This document shows, piece after piece, positions 51,911-60,531 of a DNA stretch of 64,000 nucleotides. The stretch is from Dyadobacter sp. SG02. GTDB taxonomy: Bacteria > Bacteroidota > Bacteroidia > Cytophagales > Spirosomataceae. The stretch is taken from positions 1 to 64,000 of the forward strand of contig NZ_FNYL01000011.1 of NCBI RefSeq assembly GCF_900109045.1, in the 5' to 3' direction. The position numbers and the translations under genes are program-made. A model generated the notes under the pieces. The model saw only the letters and a list, made by a program, of their open reading frames with translations, was not told the origin of the DNA and made no database searches. Numbering within the stretch: position 1 is the first letter of the stretch; each line of letters starts with the position of its first letter.

Positions 51911-51938
51911 CAAACCGCTGGCATATGCCAGCGGTTTG
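51911..51938 (-). terminator. Perfect 28-bp palindrome, terminator of the T9SS cargo gene
   Basis: CAAACCGCTGGCAT is followed directly by its exact complement ATGCCAGCGGTTTG with no spacer. On the minus strand a TTTTTT run follows. It lies 23 bp after the stop of the T9SS cargo gene. Confidence 0.85.
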
Positions 51939-51961
51939 CCCGTGTATCGTGTGGACAGGAC

Positions 51962-53959
51962 TTACTGTCTTACAAATCGCTGTGTGCTCACAGTACCGTC
52001 GGTATGTGTAACCTGTACTACATACGCACCCGCTACGAGGTTGCGTGCGCTGATGCCCGAAAGCAATGCGTTGGAAGCTTCGAATACCACCTTACCAGCG
52101 ACATTCACCACTTTCACCTGGCTCACTTTGCTCCAATCGCCCACGTTGAACGTCAGGTTTTGCGACGCACTTACCGGGTTAGGATAAACCAGCGCGACGC
52201 CGTTGAAATTCAGATTTTCGATGCGGCTGTATGCGAATGTCTCATCCAGATCGACCATTTTCAGACGGTAGTAGTTATCGCCTCTCAAAGGTGATGCATC
52301 CGTAAATGAATAATACTGGTTCACGTTGCTTTCCTTGTGGGAAGCCAAAGAGCCGATTTTTACCCAGTTTTTACCATTCTGGCTACGCTCGATATCGAAA
52401 CGGTCGCTGTTGGTTTCTTCCGAAGTCGCCCACGACAGGGAGGCTGTCTGACCTTCCGATTGGGCCTTGAAGCTAATCAGCGTAACCGGCAGCGCATTTT
52501 CGATTACCAGGGTGAAGGATGTTACGCCTGTCTGACCAAACTGGTTTGTAGCCTGAACATCAAAGTTATACGTACCGTTCTGTCCCGGGGTAGGAGTACC
52601 GGAGAAAGTACCGTTAGGATTCAGGGTTACCGTGTTTGGCAAAGTCCCTGCCAGCGTACGGCCGCCTGGTGCCGATACCTGGTACAATGCATAAGTATAG
52701 TCTGTTGGCAACCCGCACTGGATACTGAAACTTCCCGAACCGCCGCTCTGCGCGCCGAAAAGGTTCGAGCTCAAAGCATCACCCACACGGCCCGCCGACA
52801 CTGTACCACCGGCGAAAGATACCGGAGGGCGTGACGCCAGCTCGTGGATACGCAAGCCTGTAAACAAGTTGATGTTCAAACCTGTGGTGGATGTAACTAC
52901 TACCCTGTCGAAAGCACCGCCTGGTGTGAATCGTACCGGGGTCAGCGCATCAGCATTGAAAAGGCCCAGCAAATCGAGCGACAAAAGGCTCGTCAGACTT
53001 CGTGGAGCACCCACAGGCGTTGGACCGAGATATGCCTGGAATGAGATATTGTCCAGAACTGCCACGTTCGCCAATGCGGGAGGGCGGGAAACGATCGCCG
53101 TCAGTTCATTGTTAGCCGCCGATTCTTTAGCCAGATAAAATGTCTCGGAAACGGAAGTTATGGCTGACACAGCACCATTTTGAAGCAATGCGAAGTTGGC
53201 TAGACTAATAACACCGTCGACTGCCCTTTCAGGATTTTGCAATGTGGGTGTCAAAGCCAGACCAACAATGCCTGTCGCCTGAGGATTAAGTCCTGAGAAC
53301 CCGTAAGAGATCTGCTCACACGGGGTGAACGTAGCATTTTGATAAGAGATAACGCCGTCTACCTTAAGATTGAGGCTTCCAAGCGCTATTGGCAGCGCAC
53401 CTCCGTAGTTGCCCAGGTCAAGCTTGATCGAGATCGTGCTGAATGCTGCTGACGATGTAACCGCGATATAGACATTGTTTGCGCCATCTTTCACCAACGT
53501 GCTTTGCGGCGTACCTGCGTCTGTCGTCACATTAATCGTATTGGAAGTAAGTAACCCGAGAAGGTTCACCAGTTCACCGAGGTTGATCGAAATCCCATCC
53601 ACCGTAGGTAATTCGATCTTTACATAAGCTCTTTTATTCGCTGGAATCGGGTTGGGCATGGTAAGATTCAGCGTAGCGGTGCCGGTTACTTTCACAGCCG
53701 TCACAACAATACCCGATGATGTCAGGGTAGCATAGTTGTTATCGGGCGCGCCTGTTGCATTTGCTGCTCCTGTGATGGTACCCGGTGCTGTAACAAATAA
53801 GAGCTCGCCCGTAGTTGTAGAACTGGTTTGACCATTCGCGTACTCAGTCTGCGCATAGGAATTGAGAGAACACCCAGCAACCATGGTTGCTACTGCCAGG
53901 CCGCGGTGAAACCGCGACGATGCCAACTTTTTAATTAAATAGCCGATAGAACTTTTCAT
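51962..53959 (-). CDS. T9SS-exported protein with type A sorting domain
   Basis: A 665-residue secreted protein. Signal peptide (about 1-36, with an unusually long basic part). The middle is beta-rich and repetitive, with Gly/Thr/Asn/Ser-rich strands; a putative-Ig-like stretch at about 400-490 (GTLPNTVTLNPNGTFSGTPTPGQNG, read in parts) is typical of cadherin-like He_PIG domains. A segment at about 495-580 (LISFKAQSEGQTASLSWATSEE) is common in these cargo proteins. The last 80 residues form the type A sorting domain: YPNPVSASQNLTFNV, VKVVNVAGKVVFE, GAYVVQVTHTDG, QRFVRQ. It is delivered to the cell surface or medium; function unknown. Confidence 0.9.
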   Translation of the reverse strand: MKSSIGYLIKKLASSRFHRGLAVATMVAGCSLNSYAQTEYANGQTSSTTTGELLFVTAPGTITGAANATGAPDNNYATLTSSGIVVTAVKVTGTATLNLTMPNPIPANKRAYVKIELPTVDGISINLGELVNLLGLLTSNTINVTTDAGTPQSTLVKDGANNVYIAVTSSAAFSTISIKLDLGNYGGALPIALGSLNLKVDGVISYQNATFTPCEQISYGFSGLNPQATGIVGLALTPTLQNPERAVDGVISLANFALLQNGAVSAITSVSETFYLAKESAANNELTAIVSRPPALANVAVLDNISFQAYLGPTPVGAPRSLTSLLSLDLLGLFNADALTPVRFTPGGAFDRVVVTSTTGLNINLFTGLRIHELASRPPVSFAGGTVSAGRVGDALSSNLFGAQSGGSGSFSIQCGLPTDYTYALYQVSAPGGRTLAGTLPNTVTLNPNGTFSGTPTPGQNGTYNFDVQATNQFGQTGVTSFTLVIENALPVTLISFKAQSEGQTASLSWATSEETNSDRFDIERSQNGKNWVKIGSLASHKESNVNQYYSFTDASPLRGDNYYRLKMVDLDETFAYSRIENLNFNGVALVYPNPVSASQNLTFNVGDWSKVSQVKVVNVAGKVVFEASNALLSGISARNLVAGAYVVQVTHTDGTVSTQRFVRQ

Positions 53960-54637
53960 AGTGATAGAAATTTAGAATAGAGATAAACCGTTATGTGACA
54001 AATAGAACATAAGTGCAAGAAATTCAATTAGTTATAACAAAAACATCCTTATCCCGGCAGAGCCGGTAGCGTGGGCGAATACAATGTGGTGCCCCGTCGG
54101 TGAACGTTCGCTTGCATATATACGCAGGAGCGCCCGATGGTCTTTCTTGTGAAGGTGTCGCGTCTAACGAATTGCCGGATGGCCGGTCAAGAGAGATGAG
54201 TAAATATGCTCGGGATTATTATTTGAAATGGTTTAGTGTTGATGATTTAAGAAAGTGGGTTAAATCGCGTATGTCAACTTAGTTATACTATATTCTCAAA
54301 CTAGATAGTACTTATTTGCAAATGTATCTATAAAAGCATCAAAATAAACCCACATATTTTTAGTATGATTGCACCCCCAAAAAATTAGGGGAGTCAAATT
54401 AATTTTATCTACGTAATAATTGTAAATTCACACGGAGCAACAGCCGGGAAATAAGTAATACTCTCCGTTTAATGGCCACATCCCACTGTGTTCGAGTATT
54501 TTATGTAGTACGATCTTTATATTAAAAAGCGGCACATATTTTCAAACGCCAACTCTTTTCGCAATGAAAGTCAAATGATTGAATTGTATAAAAAAAGGGT
54601 GATAAAATTAGATCGTATAATTCTTAAAAGTAATTCT
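53960..54637. other. 678-bp region with little recognisable content
   Basis: The region holds the leader of the T9SS gene, one doubtful 60-codon frame (54100-54282), and the leader of the response regulator. Most of it is A/T-rich with stop codons in all frames. The section 54055-54200 is more G/C-rich than its surroundings (GCAGAGCCGGTAGCGTGGGC), which may be a remnant of a lost or acquired segment. I see no tRNA or terminator in it. Confidence 0.6.
54100..54282 (+). CDS. Doubtful short ORF, possible remnant
   Basis: A 60-codon frame starting ATG at 54100. The translated C-terminal part SKYARDYYLKWFSVDDLRKW is charged and helical in style, while the N-terminal part is not. No family is recognised. 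It could be the tail of a decayed gene, since the local base composition shifts within it from G/C-rich to A/T-rich. Confidence 0.25.
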   Translation: MNVRLHIYAGAPDGLSCEGVASNELPDGRSREMSKYARDYYLKWFSVDDLRKWVKSRMST

Positions 54638-55276
54638 ATGAATATAGTTTTAGTAGACGAACATCTCCTTTTAGCCGATGCCCTTCAAAATCTGTTGAAG
54701 CTTGTACCCGAAGTGGAAATGGTGAACGCTTATTCCGACGGGAAGGAATTCCTCACCGAAAGAAGCGCCACTCCCCCCGATATCCTCGTGATGGATCTCG
54801 CACTGAACGGCCTGAATGGCCTCGAACTACTCGACGTATGCCGCGCCACACTCCCACGGGAAATGAAAGTAATCGTATTATCGACGGTGGCCGATGCGCA
54901 GACCGTCAAACACACGATCCGCAGAGGAGCGAACAGCTTTCTGTCGAAATCGACGCTGTTTGAAGAATTTAAGGAATCGATTTTTCAGGTACGGTCCGGC
55001 AAACAATACATTGGCAAAGCCATTCGCGATAGCCTGATCAACAGTGTATTTTCGGAAGAAGAAGTGGTCATGCACCTTTCTCCCCGGGAAAAAGAGGTAC
55101 TTCAAAAGGTTTGCGGCGGCCACACGATCAAGGAAATCGCTTATGAACTGAAACTCAGCGCCCACACCGTGCAATATTACCATCGCAGTGTTATGGATAA
55201 GCTGAAAGTACGCCGCACGCCCGACCTCATCGTATATGCTATACAGCACGGACTTTATATTCCGGAGGCCAGGTGA
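54638..55276 (+). CDS. LuxR-type (NarL/FixJ) response regulator
   Basis: A 212-residue protein from MNIVLVDEHLLLADAL; the longer frame upstream is A/T-rich leader. The receiver domain (1-120) has the acidic pocket VDEH, phospho-acceptor Asp in PDILVMDLALNGLNG and Lys in FLSKSTL. The C-terminal LuxR helix-turn-helix is LSPREKEVLQKVCGGHTIKEIAYEL followed by SAHTVQYYHRSVMDKL. No histidine kinase is adjacent, so it is an orphan; the hybrid kinase at 15.5-19.1 kb is far away and has its own receiver. Confidence 0.93.
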   Translation: MNIVLVDEHLLLADALQNLLKLVPEVEMVNAYSDGKEFLTERSATPPDILVMDLALNGLNGLELLDVCRATLPREMKVIVLSTVADAQTVKHTIRRGANSFLSKSTLFEEFKESIFQVRSGKQYIGKAIRDSLINSVFSEEEVVMHLSPREKEVLQKVCGGHTIKEIAYELKLSAHTVQYYHRSVMDKLKVRRTPDLIVYAIQHGLYIPEAR

Positions 55277-55316
55277 CTTAGGTTGTCGACAAGGCCCGGC
55301 CTCCGGCTTTCAGTAT

Positions 55317-56369
55317 TTATGAGCGCTCGGCAAGCTTGCCGTAGAAATCCGGAAGGGGGTTCAATGCGGTGTTTTTCCGCTGATGCCAGTATGGATAAAT
55401 CGGCGATTTGTCGCTGGCTTCGTCCAACCGCTTTACCTGGTCCAGGGTCAGGTTCCAGCCCACGGCACCCAGATTTTGCTTTAACTGCTCTTCATTCCGC
55501 GCACCAATCACGATATTACTCACCGTGGGGCGTTGCAGGAGCCAGTTCAGCGCCACCTGTGCCACGGTCTTTTCCGTTTCGGCAGCCACTTCGTCCAGCA
55601 CGTCGATCAGGTTGAAGAAAAAATCTTCGGGTATGGCAGGCCCCTCGCCGCCGCCTTGCGCAATGCGGCTCTCCGGCGGAAGCGGCTGACTTCTGCGGTA
55701 TTTGCCGCCCAAACGCCCCGCGGAAAGCGGGCTCCACACCAGTGTACCCACCTTTTGATCCACGGCGAGCGGCATCAGCTCCCATTCGAACTCCCTGCTC
55801 AGCAACGAGTAATGCGCCTGGTGCCCGATGTATTTGGCCCATCCGTACCGTTCCGAAACAGACAACGATTTCATCAGGTGCCATCCCGAAAAATTAGAGC
55901 AGGCAATGTAACGTATCTTCCCGTCCCGGATCAGATCGTTCAATGCGCTGAGGGTTTCTTCCACCGGAGTAGTTGCGTCGAAACCGTGCATGTGGTAAAT
56001 ATCGATGTAATCCGTTTGGAGCCTTCGCAGACTGTCCTCGCAAGCTTTGATCAGGTGAAAACGCCCTGAACCCGATTGATTGGGCTGATTTCCCATCCGG
56101 AACGTGGCTTTGGTGGAAAGAATGATCTTGTCGCGCAGCCCTATGATCGCCTTGCCCAGGATTTCCTCCGAAAGCCCCTGCGAATACACATTGGCGGTAT
56201 CGAAGAAATTCAGGCCCGCGTCCATACACAATCCCACCAGCTTCGTCGCTTCATCCACCTGCGTGTTGCCCCATGCCTTGAAGAAATCGCCGGTCCCCCC
56301 GAAAGTTCCGGTACCAAAGCTAAGCACCGGCACTTTCAAGCCCGATCCTCCCAGTTGTCTGTATTCCAT
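55317..56369 (-). CDS. Aldo/keto reductase
   Basis: A 350-residue AKR of the potassium-channel-beta/YajO-like group. The catalytic tetrad is visible: Asp and Tyr in NFFDTANVYSQG, Lys in ILSTKATFR, and His in DIYHMHGFD. NADPH-binding elements are LLQRPTVSNIVIGARNEEQL at the C-terminus. It reduces aldehydes or ketones with NADPH; the substrate is not known. A gap of about 540 bp lies upstream, with two terminator-like hairpins on its own strand. Confidence 0.93.
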   Translation of the reverse strand: MEYRQLGGSGLKVPVLSFGTGTFGGTGDFFKAWGNTQVDEATKLVGLCMDAGLNFFDTANVYSQGLSEEILGKAIIGLRDKIILSTKATFRMGNQPNQSGSGRFHLIKACEDSLRRLQTDYIDIYHMHGFDATTPVEETLSALNDLIRDGKIRYIACSNFSGWHLMKSLSVSERYGWAKYIGHQAHYSLLSREFEWELMPLAVDQKVGTLVWSPLSAGRLGGKYRRSQPLPPESRIAQGGGEGPAIPEDFFFNLIDVLDEVAAETEKTVAQVALNWLLQRPTVSNIVIGARNEEQLKQNLGAVGWNLTLDQVKRLDEASDKSPIYPYWHQRKNTALNPLPDFYGKLAERS

Positions 56370-56460
56370 TTGCGTGAATGTTAAGATGAATTAAGCGCGC
56401 CCAATTAAAAGATAAAATCCTCAAACATCAAGTCGGGGAGGGCATTTTAACATGGCAGGG

Positions 56461-56492
56461 CACAAAAAAAGGCCGGACGTGTCCGGCCTTTT
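56461..56492 (-). terminator. Hairpin terminator, minus strand, no gene before it
   Basis: AAGGCCGGAC pairs perfectly with GTCCGGCCTT around a 2-nt loop; on the minus strand seven T residues follow, on the plus strand only four. The nearest minus-strand gene upstream is far away, so it would end a non-coding transcript or attenuate the aldo/keto reductase leader. Confidence 0.75.
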
Positions 56493-56608
56493 GCCTTGAT
56501 CGCACAATCAGGAATCCGCCAGTCTCCCGGTAACTGTGGCAATCTTGGCAGTTCGTTTAGTTAGGTTGTTATCACTATGAATCGCACTTACCCTCTGGCG
56601 TTGCTTTC

Positions 56609-56644
56609 TAAAAAAATATCTTCCCCGAAAATCAGGGAAGATAT
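56609..56644 (-). terminator. Second minus-strand terminator-like hairpin
   Basis: ATATCTTCCC (56616-56625) pairs perfectly with GGGAAGATAT (56635-56644) with a 9-nt loop. On the minus strand a run of T residues follows the stem. No minus-strand gene precedes it. Confidence 0.65.
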
Positions 56645-56909
56645 CTGTATTATTTACTCAACGTTCCTCTATTACTAACCTCAAAACGGATCAACAGAAC
56701 CTATGATTTACTGTTGTCTGTGCCCCTGGTTCAATAATGTGATTCAAATATCAGCACAGGATCGGGGTCTAAAGAAATTTGATGTGCAAATGGCGCCTAT
56801 GGCTGAATTATCGGAAAAAAGGTCTCGTTTTGATGCCCGAATCCGCCTTCTTATTATCTTTAAAAGATATTTTATAGCTATTTGAATTTCCTGACTTAAT
56901 AACCTAACC

Positions 56910-57440
56910 ATGAACCGTAGAGAAGCTGTTCAAAGAATAACCTTCCTGCTTGGCGGCGCGATCTCCGCTCCGCTGATGGCCGGCATCGCAGGCGAACGTC
57001 TGAATTTCGGCCCCTCCCTCGAAGTGTCCGATCAGCAGGAAGCACTGCTGGCGGAAGTCGCGGATGTGATTATCCCTGCAACCGGCACACCCGGCGCCAA
57101 AGCAGCCGGAGCCGAGAAGTTTATCGTACGCGTCATGCGCGACTGCTACCCGATGGAAGATCAGAAAAAGTTCTATGATGGTCTTGCCAAAGTAGATGCG
57201 CTGGCCAAAGAGACCTATTCCAAAGACTTCGCCGCGCTGGACCCCACCCAGAAAAATGACATCATCAAAAAAACCACGGTTTCCGACAAGCCATTTTTCC
57301 TCCAAATGAAGGGGCTTACCGTCACCGGCTATTTCACTTCCGAAATCGGTGCAACACAGGCACTGGATTATCTGCCGATCCCCGGTCGGTTTGAAGGCAG
57401 CTGGCCCATGCCCAAAGGACAGAAAAGCTGGGCACTTTAA
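56910..57440 (+). CDS. Gluconate 2-dehydrogenase subunit 3-family protein
   Basis: A 176-residue protein. It starts MNRREAVQRITFLLGGA, a twin-arginine (Tat) signal, and continues with the subunit 3 pattern LEVSDQQEALLAEVADVIIPATGTPGAKAAG (split at family residues about 45-75) and a C-terminal YFTSEIGATQALDYLPIPGRFEG. The family is the small subunit that accompanies the flavoprotein of gluconate, glucose or sorbitol dehydrogenases; it lacks cofactor motifs and carries the Tat signal for the pair. The GMC flavoprotein gene follows after 84 bp. Confidence 0.92.
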   Translation: MNRREAVQRITFLLGGAISAPLMAGIAGERLNFGPSLEVSDQQEALLAEVADVIIPATGTPGAKAAGAEKFIVRVMRDCYPMEDQKKFYDGLAKVDALAKETYSKDFAALDPTQKNDIIKKTTVSDKPFFLQMKGLTVTGYFTSEIGATQALDYLPIPGRFEGSWPMPKGQKSWAL

Positions 57441-57524
57441 TCCGGAAATATTTAACAGGAAAGCAGCAGCATGCAACGCATGACCTCCTGACCACTTCCT
57501 GACATTCCAAACTCTATTAGAAAA

Positions 57525-59246
57525 ATGGCGAATCTCAATATTGACGCAAAAAAAGACATCACCTACGACGCCATCGTGATCGGCTCCGGAGTTTCCGGCG
57601 GCTGGGCGGCGAAAGAACTAACCGAAAAAGGCCTGAAAGTGCTCATGCTCGAAAAGGGCAAGAACCTGGAACACGTCACAGGCTACGAAAATGCATTGAA
57701 AGCTCCCTGGGAGACGCAATACAATGGTCGGCTGACGGTCAAACAAAAAGAAACGCACCCGTTCCTCTCGCGCGACTATCCGTACAACGAAATGACGGAG
57801 AAGTACTGGATGAACGACATGGACCAGCCCTACGAAGAAAAAAAGCGCTTCGACTGGTTCCGGCCGAATATCGTCGGCGGGAAATCCATTATGTGGGGAC
57901 GGCAATCGTACCGTTTGAGCGACATCGATTTCGAAGCCAACCTGAAAGACGGTATCGCAGTCGACTGGCCGATCCGCTATAAGGACATTGCACCGTGGTA
58001 TTCTTATGTTGAAAAACACGTGGGTATTTCGGGCGAGAAACTGGGCCTGCCCCAACTACCCGACAGTGACTTCATCGCCCCGATGGAAATGTACCACGTC
58101 GAAAAAGAGGTGCGTAAGCGTTTGGAAAAAGAATTCCCCGGCCGTGTGATGACGATCGGACGTGTTGCCAACCTTTCTCAACCGACCAAAATCCAGCTCG
58201 ACGGCGGTCGCGGCCCTTGCCAGTACCGCAACCGCTGCTCCTATGGTTGTCCGTATGGTGCTTATTTCAGCACCCAGTCGTCGACATTGCCGCCGGCGAT
58301 GAAAACCGGCCGCCTCACCCTCCGCCCCGATTCGGTGGTGCGCGAGATTATTTATGACGGCAAAAAACAAGGCGGGCGCGCTACGGGCGTACGCGTGATC
58401 GATTCGGTTACTTTGCAGGAGCGCGAATTCCACGCCAATATCATCTTCGTATGTGCGAGCGCACTGGCATCCACCGCATTGCTCCTCAACTCCACCTCCG
58501 ACCGATTCCCGAACGGAATGGGTAACGACTCCGGAGAACTTGGCCACAACCTGATGGACCACCACTTCCGCACCGGTGCGAGCGGTACCTGGGAAGGCGA
58601 CCTCGATAAATATTACTTCGGCCGTCGCGCCAATGGCATATATGTGCCGCGCTACCGCAACATCGGCTCCGACAAGCGCGATTATCTGCGCGGATTCGGT
58701 TACCAGGGCGGCGGCGGTCGTCAGGGATGGCAGCGCAACGTGGCCGAACTCGCATTCGGTGCCGACTTCAAGGAAGAACTCACGACGCCCGGCAACTGGA
58801 CAATGGGCTTCGGCGGTTTTGGCGAGACATTGCCTTACCACGAAAACTACATGTACCTGAACAAGGATAAGAAGGACAAATTCGGTATCCCGGCGGTAGT
58901 TTTCGACGCGGACCTTCGCGACAATGAGAAGAAAATGCGTAAGGATATGATGAACGACGCCGCCGAAATGCTCGAAAAGTCGGGGGTGAAGAATGTCCGC
59001 ACTTACGATAACGGCTCCTATCTGGGGATGGCTATCCACGAAATGGGTACCGCCCGCATGGGCCGCGACCCCAAAACGTCGGTGTTGAATGGTAACAACC
59101 AGTTGCATTCTGTGAAAAACGTGTTCGTCACTGATGGGGCGGCCATGACTTCCGCGTCGTGCGTGAACCCATCGCTTACCTACATGGCGCTTACGGCCCG
59201 GGCGGTGGATTTCGCGGTGAAAGAATCCAAAAAGAAAAATATCTGA
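57525..59246 (+). CDS. GMC-family FAD dehydrogenase (gluconate/glucose dehydrogenase type)
   Basis: A 573-residue flavoprotein without its own signal peptide. The FAD site is DAIVIGSGVSGGWAAKEL (about 14-31). The region IVGGKSIMWGRQSYR binds the cofactor further. Cys232, Cys238 and Cys242 in PCQYRNRCSYGCPYG have the C-x5-C-x3-C spacing of the [3Fe-4S] site of bacterial FAD glucose dehydrogenases. The C-terminus holds HEMGTARMGRDPKTSVLN and SCVNPSLTYMALTARA, the catalytic GMC part. It is exported to the periplasm with the Tat-bearing partner upstream. No cytochrome c subunit gene is adjacent, so the electron acceptor is not shown. Confidence 0.93.
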   Translation: MANLNIDAKKDITYDAIVIGSGVSGGWAAKELTEKGLKVLMLEKGKNLEHVTGYENALKAPWETQYNGRLTVKQKETHPFLSRDYPYNEMTEKYWMNDMDQPYEEKKRFDWFRPNIVGGKSIMWGRQSYRLSDIDFEANLKDGIAVDWPIRYKDIAPWYSYVEKHVGISGEKLGLPQLPDSDFIAPMEMYHVEKEVRKRLEKEFPGRVMTIGRVANLSQPTKIQLDGGRGPCQYRNRCSYGCPYGAYFSTQSSTLPPAMKTGRLTLRPDSVVREIIYDGKKQGGRATGVRVIDSVTLQEREFHANIIFVCASALASTALLLNSTSDRFPNGMGNDSGELGHNLMDHHFRTGASGTWEGDLDKYYFGRRANGIYVPRYRNIGSDKRDYLRGFGYQGGGGRQGWQRNVAELAFGADFKEELTTPGNWTMGFGGFGETLPYHENYMYLNKDKKDKFGIPAVVFDADLRDNEKKMRKDMMNDAAEMLEKSGVKNVRTYDNGSYLGMAIHEMGTARMGRDPKTSVLNGNNQLHSVKNVFVTDGAAMTSASCVNPSLTYMALTARAVDFAVKESKKKNI

Positions 59247-59394
59247 CAGGATGTTCAGAGGCCAGGTCGCAAAACCTGGCCTCTTTTTTTATGCAAACTT
59301 TCAGATAGCATGCACAACAAGATGCTATTTTTTGCAACATTTTGCAATTTTCTGCAAAATTATATTTCTTTGTAGAAAATCTACACCGTTGTTA

Positions 59395-60531
59395 ATGGAA
59401 GAGAAACTGAGAATCAGCGCAGCCAGAAGGGCCACTTTATTAATATTTTTAGTCTGTGGCATCGGCTTGTCGAGCTGGGCGCCGATGGTACCATTCGCGA
59501 AGATCAAACTGGGCCTGAACGACGCCGACCTCGGTGTGGTACTGCTCGCTTTGGGCGCCGGTGCCATACTCACAATGCCCGTCACCGGCTTGCTGATCAA
59601 TAAATACGGCAGCCGCACGGTAGCCATCGTGTCCGCGCTGGTCATTGCGTCTCTCCTTCCGCTATTGCTTCTGGCAAGCTCACCTTATCAACTCGCGGCG
59701 GCGTTGTTTGTATTTGGTGCGGGAATAGGCTCTATCGACGTCTCCATGAACGCCCAGGCCGTGGTGGTGCAAGAGCGGTTCGGGAGCCACATTATGTCGT
59801 CGTTTCACGGAATGTTCAGTCTCGGCGGGTTGATGGGCTCGATAGGATTAGGTTTTCTGATCAAAGCCGGGCTTTCACCTACTTACGCCGCGGTTGCAAT
59901 CTCCGCATTGCTCGTTTTCATCACCGTAACGCAGTCGCGGCACCTGCTGCCACACTCGGAAGAGGCGAAAATGGATGGTACCAGCTTCGTTTTGCCCAAA
60001 GGACCAGTGGTACTGCTCGGTATCATGTGCTTCATACTTTTCCTTGCCGAAGGTTCCCTACTCGATTGGAGCGCCGTTTTCCTGCAATTTTCCCGCGGTT
60101 TCGATCCTTCATTCTCCGGCCTCGGCTACGCGGCTTTTTCGGTGGCGATGGCTATTATGCGCCTCACAGGTGACGGCATTATCCACCGCCTGGGACCAGC
60201 GAAAGTGGTATTTTACGGCACCTTGCTCGCGGGAGCCGGTTTCATTGTGGCGGTAACTATCCCTTCTGCCATTGCCGCGCTGGCCGGCTTTGTGCTGGTG
60301 GGACTGGGCGCTGCCAACGTGGTACCGATATTCTTCACAGCCGCCGGGCGCATTCCGAACATTCCGCCGTCCATCGCATTGTCGGCGGTGACGATTCTCG
60401 GGTATTCCGGCCAACTTGCCGGGCCTGCGCTGATCGGCGTGCTTGCTGAAATTACGTCGCTGTCGTGGGCGCTTGGACTGGTAGGTTTGCTCCTGTTTTT
60501 CGTCGCATTCGGCTACAAGCACCGCGATTAG
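59395..60531 (+). CDS. MFS transporter
   Basis: A 378-residue major facilitator with about 12 membrane helices. I chose the ATG giving MEEKLRISAARRATLLIF, because the 48 codons before it are a poorly structured A/T-rich leader. Typical features are GIGLSSWAPMVPFAKIKLG, LINKYGSRTVAIVSA (loop 2-3 motif), and SIDVSMNAQAVVVQERFG, a segment typical of the YbjJ/fucose-permease-like group. The substrate is unknown; sugar or sugar-acid transport would fit the upstream dehydrogenase. Its end overlaps the convergent barrel gene by 4 bp. Confidence 0.9.
   Translation: MEEKLRISAARRATLLIFLVCGIGLSSWAPMVPFAKIKLGLNDADLGVVLLALGAGAILTMPVTGLLINKYGSRTVAIVSALVIASLLPLLLLASSPYQLAAALFVFGAGIGSIDVSMNAQAVVVQERFGSHIMSSFHGMFSLGGLMGSIGLGFLIKAGLSPTYAAVAISALLVFITVTQSRHLLPHSEEAKMDGTSFVLPKGPVVLLGIMCFILFLAEGSLLDWSAVFLQFSRGFDPSFSGLGYAAFSVAMAIMRLTGDGIIHRLGPAKVVFYGTLLAGAGFIVAVTIPSAIAALAGFVLVGLGAANVVPIFFTAAGRIPNIPPSIALSAVTILGYSGQLAGPALIGVLAEITSLSWALGLVGLLLFFVAFGYKHRD

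Larger units (their letters stand above)
56370..56909. other. 540-bp gap with two minus-strand terminator hairpins
   Basis: No supported gene lies here. The gap holds the hairpins at 56466-56491 and 56609-56644, both oriented for the minus strand, and the A/T-rich leader of the subunit 3 gene. A 60-codon plus-strand frame at 56703-56885 shows no protein-like features. The layout is compatible with small minus-strand RNAs or with attenuation upstream of the aldo/keto reductase gene. Confidence 0.6.

Noticed and set aside
55262..55306. Terminator formed by CCGGAGGCC and GGCCTCCGG after the response regulator gene
   Set aside because: The arms match perfectly, but one arm lies in the coding end, the loop is 27 nt and no proper U tract follows. 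I consider it too weak to call.
56703..56885. A 60-codon plus-strand frame in the 540-bp gap
   Set aside because: No domain, no membrane or signal segment, and Cys/Trp/Ile-rich A/T-derived sequence; better seen as leader of the subunit 3 gene.
58056..59108. A 350-codon minus-strand open frame opposite the GMC dehydrogenase gene
   Set aside because: The plus-strand gene has clear FAD, Fe-S and GMC motifs; the antisense product has none and is a by-product of its codon usage.
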